A stretch of DNA of 64,000 nt from Cocleimonas sp. (GTDB lineage Bacteria > Pseudomonadota > Gammaproteobacteria > Thiotrichales > Thiotrichaceae): positions 62,001 through 126,000 of the forward strand of contig JAKIUW010000003.1 of NCBI GenBank assembly GCA_021647365.1, read 5' to 3'. The notes beneath the pieces are model-generated. The model was not told where the DNA came from. It searched no databases and saw only the letters and a list, made by a program, of their open reading frames with translations. Made by a program: the position numbers and the translations under genes. Below, in pieces: positions 1-8,372 of the stretch (the stretch's first letter is position 1; every line of letters starts with the position of its first letter).

Positions 1-351
1 TGGCGAATCTGCATTTACTTCAATATCAAATACGTCTACATCAGCAAAGCGTTTGAATAAAACACCCTTACCTTCCATGACTGGCTTGCCTGCTAATGCG
101 CCGATATTACCCAGACCCAATACGGCTGATCCATCAGTAATTACCGCAACCAGATTACCCTTGGCGGTGTATTTATAGGCATTTTCAGCATCTTTTTCGA
201 TCTCAAGACAGGGAATAGCAACGCCCGGTGTATACGCCAATGATAAATCTTTTTGTGTGTTAGTTGGTTTTGTTATCTCGATTCCGATTTTTCCGGGTTT
301 TGGGAATTCGTGGTAATCGAGTGCTTCTTTGATGAGTGTCTCTTTAGACAT
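1..351 (-). CDS. maeB: NADP-type malic enzyme, N-terminal part (cut by window edge)
   Basis: Only the first 117 codons are present; the rest lies left of the window. The gene is read leftwards from the ATG at 349-351, with AAGGAAAT as ribosome site about 7 bases upstream. The product begins [16 protein letters not shown] and contains [11 protein letters not shown] and [14 protein letters not shown], the N-terminal signature of malate dehydrogenase (oxaloacetate-decarboxylating) of the MaeB/SfcA type, which converts malate to pyruvate and CO2 in the cytoplasm. Whether a C-terminal phosphotransacetylase-like domain (typical of MaeB) is present cannot be seen, so the symbol is tentative. Confidence 0.85.
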   Translation of the reverse strand, partial: MSKETLIKEALDYHEFPKPGKIGIEITKPTNTQKDLSLAYTPGVAIPCLEIEKDAENAYKYTAKGNLVAVITDGSAVLGLGNIGALAGKPVMEGKGVLFKRFADVDVFDIEVNADSP

Positions 352-406
352 TTTTATTTCCTTATTTAGAGAGACCTTTATATACAAAAGGCCTCTTAGA
401 GCTGGA

Positions 407-478
407 AGCACACCCCCCTAGTTTTACATGATAGTGAGACAAACATAAACATGCTGTAAAACTAGGGGGGTGTGCTTT
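407..478. repeat. GCACAC-type palindrome, copy 1 (two arms)
   Basis: Left arm 408-430 (GCACACCCCCC-TAG-TTTTACATG) faces right arm 454-475 across a 23-base centre. Both arms are the TAG type. It lies between the malic enzyme start and the end of the M48 lipoprotein gene. A second small hairpin (AGAGACC/GGTCTCT, 482-509) sits directly after the M48 stop codon. The GC-rich stem with A-runs before and T-runs after could also stop transcription. Confidence 0.9.
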
Positions 479-513
479 ATTAGAGACCTTACATGAGAGC
501 ATGGTCTCTCCTA

Positions 514-1521
514 TTAATTAATAATTTTCACTAAACGCCCATGCACTGGTTGTCCTTTGGGGAACATGCCATTGAGTAAACGCAAGCGCTGCTCGCCCAC
601 TTTGCTACGCTGTGCCAACTTAGCATAGGTCAGTCCACGCGTATTTGCACGACCAACAACGATACGTCCGTAGTTATTTTTACTAATACGGTATTTCATG
701 CCATTGATGCGTTGTAAATAACCATCGTGATTAGCCGAGCGTTTACCCGCAGATTTGATGCGATTAGCCGCGCCGATCACTTCTTGCAAGCGTTGATCAT
801 TACTAGGGTGCGATGCAAAAACACCGTGATAAGCTCTTGGCTTACGACCTTCTTTCCGCGCTTGGTATTTATCAAATTCTTCCTGCGCTTTTAGTACGCT
901 TACCACATCAATCATGCTTTTAGGACTATAGCCAACATGCGCTATATACTCTGCGCCGAGTCTATCGGCTTGAAGCTCGTGATCACGTCCGTAGCCACTG
1001 ATTAATGCCTTACCCATTTGGTTTAGTGAACCTGCATTTCCACCAGCCCTCTTAGCCAAAATATCAATAAGAATTGCACCGGCGATGCCCGCACTTTGTT
1101 GCTTAACACCGTGGCGCGCTGTTACGTGACCAATCTCATGCCCTAATACACCCGCCAACTCACCCTCTGAGTTTAAGTACACCATCAAACCTGTGGTGAT
1201 ATAAATATAACCGCCGGGTAATGCGAAGGCATTTACGCTAGGGTCATCAATCACCGTGAAGGTGTAACGAATATTGTTACGGTGACTTTTCTTAGCCAGC
1301 GCCTGACCAATACCATTCACATACGCTTGAAGCCCCGGATTATTAAGGCGTTTCATTTGCTTTAATACTTGGCGATGCTGCTGAGCGCCCATGGCAACTT
1401 CTTGGTCTTTATTAATCAATGAGAAGTCTTTTTTACCCGAGACAGGATTGACCGAGCAGGCGGTTGTTAAAGATAAGGCTGCGGCTGTTAATAAACTAAC
1501 TGTAATATTTTTAAGTTTCAT
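514..1521 (-). CDS. M48-family metalloprotease lipoprotein
   Basis: Predicted 335-residue zinc endopeptidase attached to a membrane by lipid on the periplasmic side. The N-terminus is a lipoprotein signal with a TTAC lipobox (Cys about 22). The M48 core holds the HEIGH zinc motif at about 128-132 followed by TARH, and a downstream ELQADRLGAEYI block gives the third zinc ligand. A C-terminal segment (about 275-335) ending in a LLNGMFPKGQ stretch is seen in similar M48 lipoproteins. I place the start at ATG 1521 because GGAG lies 9 bases upstream; an in-frame ATG five codons earlier lacks a ribosome site. It follows the nuclease gene by about 50 bases and is probably co-transcribed. Envelope quality control is the likely role, by analogy with LoiP/BepA. 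Confidence 0.85.
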   Translation of the reverse strand: MKLKNITVSLLTAAALSLTTACSVNPVSGKKDFSLINKDQEVAMGAQQHRQVLKQMKRLNNPGLQAYVNGIGQALAKKSHRNNIRYTFTVIDDPSVNAFALPGGYIYITTGLMVYLNSEGELAGVLGHEIGHVTARHGVKQQSAGIAGAILIDILAKRAGGNAGSLNQMGKALISGYGRDHELQADRLGAEYIAHVGYSPKSMIDVVSVLKAQEEFDKYQARKEGRKPRAYHGVFASHPSNDQRLQEVIGAANRIKSAGKRSANHDGYLQRINGMKYRISKNNYGRIVVGRANTRGLTYAKLAQRSKVGEQRLRLLNGMFPKGQPVHGRLVKIIN

Positions 1522-1572
1522 TATTCTAAACTCCATTTTAGTTTTACTGATTCTTTTAGTTTTCGCTTTTGT

Positions 1573-2430
1573 TTATTTATTTTTTACTTCTTGTGCCAAT
1601 ACTTGTTGTTGCTGAGCACTAACAATCTGAAGCTGACTAGAGTGACTTAAATAAACCGTACGCTTACCTTTTTTGTTTTTTAATAAACCTGTGACTATTA
1701 TAGTTTTATTCCATAATTTGTCAGGTTCAATTTCATTAAAATAACGTAAATGACGCTTTTTAATTTTCACTTGAATATGACTCTTGGAATCACTCTCAAG
1801 TTCCATAATCAATGATTTTCTATAATGACGCACTTTAGCAATCTTCCCTCGCAAGCGAACATAACCGTTTATACGACGAGGCAATGAGCTTGCCTGTTTG
1901 ATTTGATTACCTTTGTATCGCCAAATTTTAAGTAATTGAGCTTGAGCGACTTCTTCAGAATTTTTATAGCAATCTGCCAATGCAACATTGGGCGGAAAAG
2001 CTAAAGTCTTGGCGTAGCCCTGTTCGAGCAGCCAGTTAGAAATATTTGTACCGTCGACTAAGTAAACATGGGCAAGTGTGCGTTTGTATTTGTCTTTTCT
2101 CTCTTTGCCGTAGCGAAGTGTCACTTGATAATTGAATGACTTTAAGAGTTCTCGCAAAGCCTCTTTTGCCTTTGCACCGTAAGCTTGCGCTTTTTGCCTA
2201 TGGTGTTTGGTTTCGGGTGTATCAATACCAATAATGCGGATTTTACGTTTATCGGTTAATAACAGGCTGTCGCCATCATAAACCCATTTGACCGTTGCAC
2301 TTTCTGGGGAAGAAAGAGAACTTGAAGTACAACTTTCAGCACTTGCAACATGAGGACTTAAAAATAAAAAAGTAACAAACACAAAAAAGGCACCCTTTCG
2401 GAGTGCCTTTTTTATCAACTGCTTAAGCAT
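1573..2430 (-). CDS. Secreted thermonuclease-like (SNase domain) nuclease
   Basis: 285 residues with a basic, hydrophobic signal peptide ending near PHVASAES. The staphylococcal-nuclease fold follows: VKWVYDGDSLLL (calcium-binding Asp), IRIIGIDTPETKH (catalytic Arg, Asp and Glu) and DKYKRTLAHVYL (second catalytic Arg). A C-terminal extension of about 110 residues (RINGYVRLRGKI onwards) resembles an OB-like domain. It is expected to cut DNA or RNA in the periplasm or outside. Odd point: the first 17 codons overlap a perfect factor-independent terminator (2383-2412) that looks like the end of rpmE2, so expression probably depends on read-through. A GTG at codon 17 is an alternative start. Confidence 0.8.
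   Translation of the reverse strand: MLKQLIKKALRKGAFFVFVTFLFLSPHVASAESCTSSSLSSPESATVKWVYDGDSLLLTDKRKIRIIGIDTPETKHHRQKAQAYGAKAKEALRELLKSFNYQVTLRYGKERKDKYKRTLAHVYLVDGTNISNWLLEQGYAKTLAFPPNVALADCYKNSEEVAQAQLLKIWRYKGNQIKQASSLPRRINGYVRLRGKIAKVRHYRKSLIMELESDSKSHIQVKIKKRHLRYFNEIEPDKLWNKTIIVTGLLKNKKGKRTVYLSHSSQLQIVSAQQQQVLAQEVKNK
2383..2412 (-). terminator. Intrinsic terminator of rpmE2, inside the nuclease signal sequence
   Basis: Read leftwards: AAAAAAGGCACTC-CGAA-GGGTGCCTTTTTT, a strong GC stem with a U-run, about 40 bases after the rpmE2 stop. It lies within codons 6-16 of the following nuclease gene. Confidence 0.75.
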
Positions 2431-2450
2431 ACGCTTAAAAAGTTAGTAGT

Positions 2451-2696
2451 TTACTTTCTACCATAGCGGTTGTTGAACTTGTCAATCGCGCCAGCATTAG
2501 TATTCGTGTTCTGCTTACCGGTGTAAAATGGGTGAGAGCCACTTGAAATATCCACTTTAATCAGCGGGTACTCATTGCCATCTTCCCATTTAATGGTTTC
2601 TTTTGAAGAAAGCGTAGAACGCGTTAGTGTTTTAAAATCACTCGCAAGATCTTGAAAAACAACTTGGTTATATTCTGGATGTATATCGGCCTTCAT
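2451..2696 (-). CDS. rpmE2: Ribosomal protein bL31, type B (zinc-independent)
   Basis: 81 residues beginning [16 protein letters not shown] with [12 protein letters not shown] and a C-terminal FNNRYGRK. It lacks the CxxC pair of zinc-binding L31, so it is the type B paralogue that replaces L31 when zinc is scarce. A strong AAGAGGAT ribosome site precedes the ATG. In many gammaproteobacteria this paralogue is repressed by Zur. A weak AT-rich dyad (TAATATAC..GCATATTA, about 2857-2874) lies upstream but does not match a Zur box well. Confidence 0.95.
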   Translation of the reverse strand: MKADIHPEYNQVVFQDLASDFKTLTRSTLSSKETIKWEDGNEYPLIKVDISSGSHPFYTGKQNTNTNAGAIDKFNNRYGRK

Positions 2697-2996
2697 GGGA
2701 AGATCCTCTTAATTTTCTGTTATTTGTTTATCTTATTTTTGATCACGCTTTTATCAAGCAATGCATTCAAAAATTGAAGAGCGGGGATTCTAACGGAATA
2801 TCCTCTATTCTTCAAGGAATTATAAGACATTCATTAGTTGCGCATCAATATATCTATTAATATACAAGCATATTATACACACCCCCTGCTTTTACAGGAT
2901 GTTTTGTCATTTTGAATGTCATCTCGCTATGTTAGAGTGAAAACTGATAACGTATAATTAATTGTATAGAAAAATTAACACTTTAAGGAGTTAAAC
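2697..2996. other. Divergent intergenic region between rpmE2 and lemA
   Basis: About 300 bases without a gene. It holds a degenerate solitary repeat arm (2876-2901), an AT-rich imperfect dyad near 2857-2874, a TATAAT at 2953-2958 that could be the lemA -10 box (no convincing -35), and the AAGGAG ribosome site of lemA. Confidence 0.5.
2876..2901 (+). repeat. GCACAC-type solitary arm, degenerate
   Basis: ACACACCCCC-TGC-TTTTACAGG resembles the 23-base arm but has several changes and no partner nearby. Confidence 0.55.
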
Positions 2997-3608
2997 ATGT
3001 CAAAGCTAGTTGCTATTGTTCTTGCCGTCATTACCATTTCCCTCATTTTGGGTGTTGGTGTTTACAACCGCATTATTAGTGGTGATGAGGGTGTTATAGC
3101 TACTTGGTCGGAAGTAGTTAACCAATACCAACGACGCGCTGATTTAATTCCTAACTTGGTGAGTACAGTAAAAGGCGCCGCAGCTAACGAGAAAGATATT
3201 TTGAATGGTGTAGTTGAGGCTCGAGCGAAAGCGACATCCATACAAGTAACACCTGAAACCTTAAACGACCCCGCTATGTTTCAGAAATTCTCACAGGCAC
3301 AAGATCAGTTAAGCGGTGCACTAAGTCGTTTGTTAGTTACTGTTGAACGTTATCCTGAGGTGAAGTCTACCAAGCTTTATCAAGACTTATTAGCTCAGCT
3401 TGAAGGCACTGAGAATCGAATCACAGTTGCACGTAAACGTTATGTTGGTGCGGTTAAAGATTACAACCTCACCGTACGAAAATTCCCAGGCAGTATTATT
3501 GCAGGTTTTACAGGGAATACGGTTAAGCCAAACTTTTCTGTGGCTAATGAGGCTGAAATTTCCAAGCCACCTGCGGTAGATTTTAACACTGCACCTGCTA
3601 CTAATTAA
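2997..3608 (+). CDS. lemA: LemA family membrane-anchored protein
   Basis: 203 residues. One N-terminal membrane segment (about 4-25) is followed by the helical LemA core: YNRIISGDEGVIATWSEV, then NQYQRRADLIPNLVSTVKG and a LERYPEVKS-like block (VERYPEVKSTKLYQDLLAQL). The cellular role of LemA is not settled. It is the first of three tightly spaced genes with two TPM-domain genes, the usual arrangement for this family, which suggests a joint envelope function. A good ribosome site (AAGGAG) lies 7 bases before the ATG. Confidence 0.9.
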   Translation: MSKLVAIVLAVITISLILGVGVYNRIISGDEGVIATWSEVVNQYQRRADLIPNLVSTVKGAAANEKDILNGVVEARAKATSIQVTPETLNDPAMFQKFSQAQDQLSGALSRLLVTVERYPEVKSTKLYQDLLAQLEGTENRITVARKRYVGAVKDYNLTVRKFPGSIIAGFTGNTVKPNFSVANEAEISKPPAVDFNTAPATN

Positions 3609-3628
3609 TTAACACTTCATTTATCGAT

Positions 3629-4474
3629 ATGCAGAAATTTCTGCTCGTAGGTCTATTTATCTGCCTAAGCTTTTTTGCTCAGGCAGAAATTGCTATACCT
3701 GAGCTAAAATCACGTATCACGGATGTAACTAATACATTAACGGCAGAGCAAAAAACTCATTTAGAACAAGCCCTAGAGCGACTTGAAAAAGAAAAAGGCA
3801 GTCAACTTGCTGTTTTAATCGTCCCGACAACTAGCCCTGAGGCAATCGAAGATTATTCCATACGTGTTGCCGAGCAATGGAAATTAGGTCGTAAAGATGT
3901 AGATGATGGCGTGTTATTACTTATCGCTAAAAATGACCGAAAGATGCGCATAGAGGTTGGCTATGGTTTAGAGGGTGCGATTACAGATTTTTCGGCAGGG
4001 CGAATTATCAAAGAGTACATTGCCCCCGAGTTTCGCCAAGGACGCTTTTATAATGGTGTATTTGCAGGTGTTGAACGCCTTTCAGGTCTCATTAAAGGTG
4101 AGCCCTTGCCAGAACCAGCCACTAAACAAGGCACTGGAAATGATGATCCTAGCCTTTTCTTTATGATTTTTGCCGCATCCTTTGCCGCCCCATTTTTTGC
4201 TTCGCTCTTTGGGCGTATCTTAACGGTATCTGTTATTACACTTGCCGGAACGGCTTTTATTTGGTTTACCTCTCACGACTTATTTTTTACTTTATTAGCA
4301 GCAGTTTTTTTAGGTATATTTAGTTTTGCCTTTAGCGCACCTCGTAGTAGTAGCTACCGCGATGGTGGCGGTTACGGCGGCGGCTTTGGCGGCGGTGGAG
4401 GGTTCAGCGGTAGCGGTGGATTTAGTGGAGGCGGCGGAGGCTTTGGCGGCGGCGGCGCATCGGGGGGTTGGTGA
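3629..4474 (+). CDS. TPM-domain (YgcG-type) membrane protein
   Basis: 281 residues: signal peptide (1-19), a TPM domain (about 25-150, with LIVPTTSPEAIEDYSIRVAE, DDGVLLLIAK and RIEVGYGLEGAITD), two or three membrane segments (about 175-235), and a C-terminal tail rich in glycine and serine ending GGASGGW. TPM domains occur with LemA; proposed roles include photosystem or envelope repair, so no reaction is assigned. Its stop codon TGA shares one base with the ATG of the next gene, which implies translational coupling. Confidence 0.88.
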   Translation: MQKFLLVGLFICLSFFAQAEIAIPELKSRITDVTNTLTAEQKTHLEQALERLEKEKGSQLAVLIVPTTSPEAIEDYSIRVAEQWKLGRKDVDDGVLLLIAKNDRKMRIEVGYGLEGAITDFSAGRIIKEYIAPEFRQGRFYNGVFAGVERLSGLIKGEPLPEPATKQGTGNDDPSLFFMIFAASFAAPFFASLFGRILTVSVITLAGTAFIWFTSHDLFFTLLAAVFLGIFSFAFSAPRSSSYRDGGGYGGGFGGGGGFSGSGGFSGGGGGFGGGGASGGW

Positions 4475-4971
4475 TGAATCTTACACGCACTCTTAAACAC
4501 TTATTTTATCCAGGATGGTGGTTGCGCCGCGATTTCCCTGCGCATGAACTTGCTAATATTGAAGCGGCAATAAAAACATCAGAATCCAAACACAGCGGCG
4601 AAATTCGTTTTGCTATTGAAAGCTCTTTACCCTTAAGGGCCTTGTGGAATGATGAATCCCCTAAAGAGCGAGCGTTAGAAGTATTCTCATTATTAAAAGT
4701 CTGGGATACCGAAGATAACAACGGCGTGCTGATTTACCTATTACTGGCAGATCACAAAGTCGAGATTACCGCCGACCGAAATATTAATAAGGTTGTCGGA
4801 CTCAAAGAATGGCAACGAATCTGTAAGATTATGGAAACCGATTTTAAGGCGGGCCGTTTTGGTGATGGCGCTGTTAAAGGTATTGAGGAGATAGGAATAT
4901 TGCTAGAAAAGCATTTTCCTATTGGCGCCAATAATAAGAATGAACTATCTAATAAGCCTGTTATTCTTTAG
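4474..4971 (+). CDS. Second TPM-domain protein
   Basis: 165 residues with no signal peptide. The TPM-like region covers most of the protein (IEAAIKTSESKHSGEIRFAI near the start, then NNGVLIYLLLADHKVEITADR, GDGAVKGIEEIG). The ATG at 4474 overlaps the stop of the upstream gene by one base (TGATG), so I use it instead of the TTG two codons earlier. Two TPM genes after lemA are seen in other proteobacteria; the second is probably a cytoplasmic-side or peripheral partner. Confidence 0.82.
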   Translation: MNLTRTLKHLFYPGWWLRRDFPAHELANIEAAIKTSESKHSGEIRFAIESSLPLRALWNDESPKERALEVFSLLKVWDTEDNNGVLIYLLLADHKVEITADRNINKVVGLKEWQRICKIMETDFKAGRFGDGAVKGIEEIGILLEKHFPIGANNKNELSNKPVIL

Positions 4972-4991
4972 TACGTTACTCTTGGCAAATT

Positions 4992-5008
4992 GACACCCCC
5001 CCACTTTT
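4992..5008 (+). repeat. GCACAC-type solitary arm, truncated
   Basis: GACAC-CCCCCC-AC-TTTT, the CAC type, diverging after the T-run. It lies between the TPM gene and the signal peptidase paralogue. Confidence 0.65.
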
Positions 5009-5062
5009 GAATAATAGCTACATGGGTTAGCTACTTGAGGCTTAAAGAACGGTGCGTAAAAA

Positions 5063-5620
5063 TTGAAGAAAACAGATTGGCTATTATCCATCATCGCAGT
5101 GATTTTATTTGTCGTTGTCTTTTTAGTATTTAAAACGCACAGTGTTCCTTCATCATCGATGAGTCCCAATATTTCTGTGGGTAATTATGTGGTTGTTAAT
5201 CGATGGGGTTTTGGCTTGTTTGAATATTTTGGAATAAAAACACCCATCAAGCGCGGTAGTGTTTATATATTTAATAGACCTAATTCCAGCAAGTTATACA
5301 TAAAAAGTGTGATTGCTTTACCAAATGACACGGTTGAAATAGATAATGATAAGGTCTTTGTGAATGGTAAGTTACTTGAGTTTAAGGCGCTATCTCAAGC
5401 AGATGAACATCAAATAGGTATTGAGCAAGCTAAAAGAAGTAGCTACCTTATCCAAAAAAACAGAAAGAGACCATTCTCTTACAAGATGAAGCTTCTTATA
5501 AAGAGAGGGCATTATTTTTTGCTGGGCGATAATAGAGATAACTCAGCTGATAGTAGAATTTGGGGCACTATTCCTAGAGAAAACTTTATTGCACGACTGG
5601 TTAAGGTTATAGGTAAATAG
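5063..5620 (+). CDS. Signal peptidase I (S26) paralogue
   Basis: 185 residues, membrane anchor at 5-22. The catalytic serine lies in SVPSSSMSPNISVGNYV, the general-base lysine in LYIKSVIALPNDTVEI, and box E is LLGDNRDNSADSRIWG. These are all the residues needed to cleave secretory signal peptides on the periplasmic face. It is shorter than housekeeping LepB, has a single membrane segment, and is not beside rnc or era, so it is probably an accessory peptidase. The only usable start is a TTG at 5063 with a weak ribosome site. Confidence 0.8.
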   Translation: MKKTDWLLSIIAVILFVVVFLVFKTHSVPSSSMSPNISVGNYVVVNRWGFGLFEYFGIKTPIKRGSVYIFNRPNSSKLYIKSVIALPNDTVEIDNDKVFVNGKLLEFKALSQADEHQIGIEQAKRSSYLIQKNRKRPFSYKMKLLIKRGHYFLLGDNRDNSADSRIWGTIPRENFIARLVKVIGK

Positions 5621-5649
5621 CAGTGACTTGCTAGTTCTCGGACAAGCTC

Positions 5650-5940
5650 CTAATCACCATCTAGTATAAACAATGTGCAATCTGCATTTTCTGTTCGTAA
5701 TAACTTAACGGGCTTATATTCATCAGAATCAATAAAATCTCTTGCGCTATTCATGTCTGGAAATTCGACAATGACAATACGGGTGGGTGACCAGAGACTG
5801 TCTTCAATCACATCGATAGCTCCACCTCTTGCAAGGTATTTGCCACCATATTTCTCAACAATCGGCTTGGCAAGTTTTTTATATTTTTCGTAGACAGTCG
5901 GATTGTTAATCTTCGTGTCTACGATAATAAATGCACTCAT
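5650..5940 (-). CDS. DUF1330 family protein
   Basis: 96 residues with the small ferredoxin-like alpha/beta fold of DUF1330: [45 protein letters not shown]. Function is unknown for the family. The ATG overlaps the sucD stop (ATGA), so it is translated as the third gene of a sucC-sucD operon, an unusual companion for that pair. Confidence 0.85.
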   Translation of the reverse strand: MSAFIIVDTKINNPTVYEKYKKLAKPIVEKYGGKYLARGGAIDVIEDSLWSPTRIVIVEFPDMNSARDFIDSDEYKPVKLLRTENADCTLFILDGD

Positions 5941-6812
5941 GAAAACTTTTCTTTCATCTTCTCGCCCATTTGCGTTAGCGCGCGTACAACATCAACACCG
6001 GCTGCTTCAAGCGCTGCAATCTTCTGTTCTGCTGTACCTTTACCACCTGCGATGATTGCACCTGCATGACCCATACGCTTCCCTGCGGGTGCGGTTACAC
6101 CTGCAATGTAGGCAACTACGGGCTTTTTAACGTGGGCTTTTATGTAGTCAGCAGCATCTTCTTCGGCGCTTCCACCGATTTCGCCAACCATAATAATACC
6201 TTCGGTTTGCGGGTCTTCATTGAAGAGTTTTAAGCAGTCTACAAAATTCATACCTTGGATGGGGTCACCACCAATGCCGATGCAGGTTGATTGACCTAAA
6301 CCTGCTAACGTTGTTTGGTGAACGGCTTCATAGGTTAATGTGCCTGAGCGCGAAACGATTCCGATCTTGCCTACTTGGTGAATTGAACCTGGCATAATAC
6401 CTATTTTACATTCACCTGGCGTGATTACCCCTGGGCAGTTTGGTCCGATTAAATACGTGTCTGGATAGTCTGTCATCAATGCCGCTTTTACTTTTAGCAT
6501 GTCCATCACAGGGATGCCTTCGGTAATACAGGCAATGACTTTTATGCCTGCACTTGCCGCTTCTAAAATAGCATCTGCCGCAAACGGTGGTGGAACAAAA
6601 ATCATGCTGGCATCAGCACCTGTTTCGTTTACTGCATCACGTACTGTATTAAATACGGGCTTGTCTAAATGTGTTTGTCCACCTTTGCCTGGGGTTACGC
6701 CGCCGACAATTTGTGTGCCATATTCTATGGCTTGCTCTGCGTGAAATGTGCCTTGCTGACCTGTAAAACCTTGCACGATGACTTTGGTATCTTTATCTAT
6801 TAATACACTCAT
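5937..6812 (-). CDS. sucD: Succinyl-CoA synthetase alpha subunit
   Basis: 291 residues. It carries the CoA-binding Rossmann part ([19 protein letters not shown]), the [20 protein letters not shown] motif, and the phosphohistidine loop in [19 protein letters not shown]. Together with SucC it interconverts succinyl-CoA and succinate with substrate-level phosphorylation in the TCA cycle. Start overlaps the sucC stop by four bases. Confidence 0.97.
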   Translation of the reverse strand: MSVLIDKDTKVIVQGFTGQQGTFHAEQAIEYGTQIVGGVTPGKGGQTHLDKPVFNTVRDAVNETGADASMIFVPPPFAADAILEAASAGIKVIACITEGIPVMDMLKVKAALMTDYPDTYLIGPNCPGVITPGECKIGIMPGSIHQVGKIGIVSRSGTLTYEAVHQTTLAGLGQSTCIGIGGDPIQGMNFVDCLKLFNEDPQTEGIIMVGEIGGSAEEDAADYIKAHVKKPVVAYIAGVTAPAGKRMGHAGAIIAGGKGTAEQKIAALEAAGVDVVRALTQMGEKMKEKFS

Positions 6813-7978
6813 GACTGCTCTCCTGCTGCGACAACAATTTTATCAGCAGCATCCGCCAATGTTTCTGCGGCGATAATATTCATGCCACTATTTGCTAACA
6901 ACGCTCTACCTTCGGTTGCATTCGTGCCTTCTAAACGCACAACCACTGGCACGCTAACATTCACTTCATTCACGGCTTGGATAATGCCTTCTGCAATTAA
7001 ATCACAGCGCACAATGCCGCCAAATATATTCACTAAAATACCTTTTACAGCAGGGTCTGAAAGAATAATTTTAAACGCTTCTGCAACACGATCTGCTGTT
7101 GCCCCTCCGCCTACATCTAAAAAGTTTGCAGGGTCGCCACCGTGAAGTTTAATTAAATCCATGGTTGCCATTGCCAAACCAGCACCGTTGACCATACAAC
7201 CAATATCACCATCAAGATGAATGTAATTAAGCTCAAACTCTGCCGCTTTTGATTCACGCTCATCTTCTTGCGTGACATCACGCATCGCTACAATATCTTT
7301 TTGGCGATACAGCGCATTGTCATCAAAATTGATTTTGGCATCCAGAGCCATTAAGTTACCTTCCGTTGTCACCACTAATGGGTTTATTTCCATGAGCGAG
7401 GCATCTTTTTCTATAAAGAGCTTTATCAGTGAAGCAAGCAGCGCGGTGAATTGACGAATTTGTTGCCCTTCAAGCCCCAGTGCAAACGCTAGGTTTCTTG
7501 CAATATAAGGTTGAAATCCTGCAATAATATCCACCGTTTCTGTTAGAATTTTTTCAGGTGTTTCTTCCGCAACCTCTTCTATATTCATACCACCTTCGGT
7601 AGATGCCATAATGGTGATGCGCCTTGTTGCGCGATCTATCAGTAAACTTAAATACAGTTCATTGGCAATATCAGTGAGTGATTCAATCAACAGCGTGTTA
7701 ATCGGCATACCTTCTGCATCAGTTTGATGAGTGACCAGTGATTGCCCCAGCATGTTCTTTGCGGCTTCTTTGGCTTCATCTAAACTCTGGGTGATTTTCA
7801 CACCACCTGCTTTACCGCGCCCGCCTGCATGTACTTGGGCTTTTACCGCCCAACCTGTTCCACCCAATGTTTTTGTGGCAGGTTCAAGCTCACTCAACGC
7901 GTTTATTGCAATACCTTGTGGCACAGATATTCCGTAGTTTGCAAAAAGTTGCTTTGATTGGTACTCGTGAAGATTCAT
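6809..7978 (-). CDS. sucC: Succinyl-CoA synthetase beta subunit
   Basis: 389 residues beginning [17 protein letters not shown]. It has the ATP-grasp domain ([36 protein letters not shown]) and the C-terminal CoA-ligase domain ([16 protein letters not shown]). It is the nucleotide-binding partner of SucD and the first gene of the operon; sucAB are not adjacent. Confidence 0.97.
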   Translation of the reverse strand: MNLHEYQSKQLFANYGISVPQGIAINALSELEPATKTLGGTGWAVKAQVHAGGRGKAGGVKITQSLDEAKEAAKNMLGQSLVTHQTDAEGMPINTLLIESLTDIANELYLSLLIDRATRRITIMASTEGGMNIEEVAEETPEKILTETVDIIAGFQPYIARNLAFALGLEGQQIRQFTALLASLIKLFIEKDASLMEINPLVVTTEGNLMALDAKINFDDNALYRQKDIVAMRDVTQEDERESKAAEFELNYIHLDGDIGCMVNGAGLAMATMDLIKLHGGDPANFLDVGGGATADRVAEAFKIILSDPAVKGILVNIFGGIVRCDLIAEGIIQAVNEVNVSVPVVVRLEGTNATEGRALLANSGMNIIAAETLADAADKIVVAAGEQS

Positions 7979-8132
7979 GTTGTTAACTCTTTGTGATAAT
8001 CGTTAATCGGATGATAGTAGAAGTTTAGAGATAAGGTAGAAAGAATTAAGCCAAATATCCAATTAATGATAAAATAATTGAGTATTTTATAAAAAAACCC
8101 AAATAAGCCCTAAATAACTGAGATTTTTACCT

Positions 8133-8372
8133 ATGGGACGCCTTTTTCTTGTTCTTGTTCTGCTGGCAGTCAGCTTGACTGTTGTAAAATTGATTAAAAA
8201 TAAACTGGATGAACCAAGACCCAAGTTAAAAAAAGGTAGCTCTCGCAAAGATAGCACCAATAACAAGATGGTCAAGTGTCTACACTGTGGTTTACATATT
8301 CCAGAAAAAGAAGCTATAAAAAAAGGGGATAAGATATTTTGCAGTCTAGAACACGCAGAGCAGGAGATATAG
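8133..8372 (+). CDS. PP0621-like small membrane protein with CxxC
   Basis: 79 residues: an N-terminal membrane helix (about 2-20), a basic linker, then VKCLHCGLHIPEKEAI and FCSLEHA, a small treble-clef-like domain with three cysteines and histidines that probably binds zinc. Proteins of this type are commonly encoded just before pilS, as here. Function is unknown. Confidence 0.82.
   Translation: MGRLFLVLVLLAVSLTVVKLIKNKLDEPRPKLKKGSSRKDSTNNKMVKCLHCGLHIPEKEAIKKGDKIFCSLEHAEQEI

Noticed and set aside
2850..2880. Zur box for rpmE2
   Set aside because: Only a weak AT-rich dyad is visible, far from the consensus; kept as a remark only.
4360..4474. Tandem GGC-rich repeat
   Set aside because: It is the glycine-rich tail of the TPM protein; codons vary and it is in frame.
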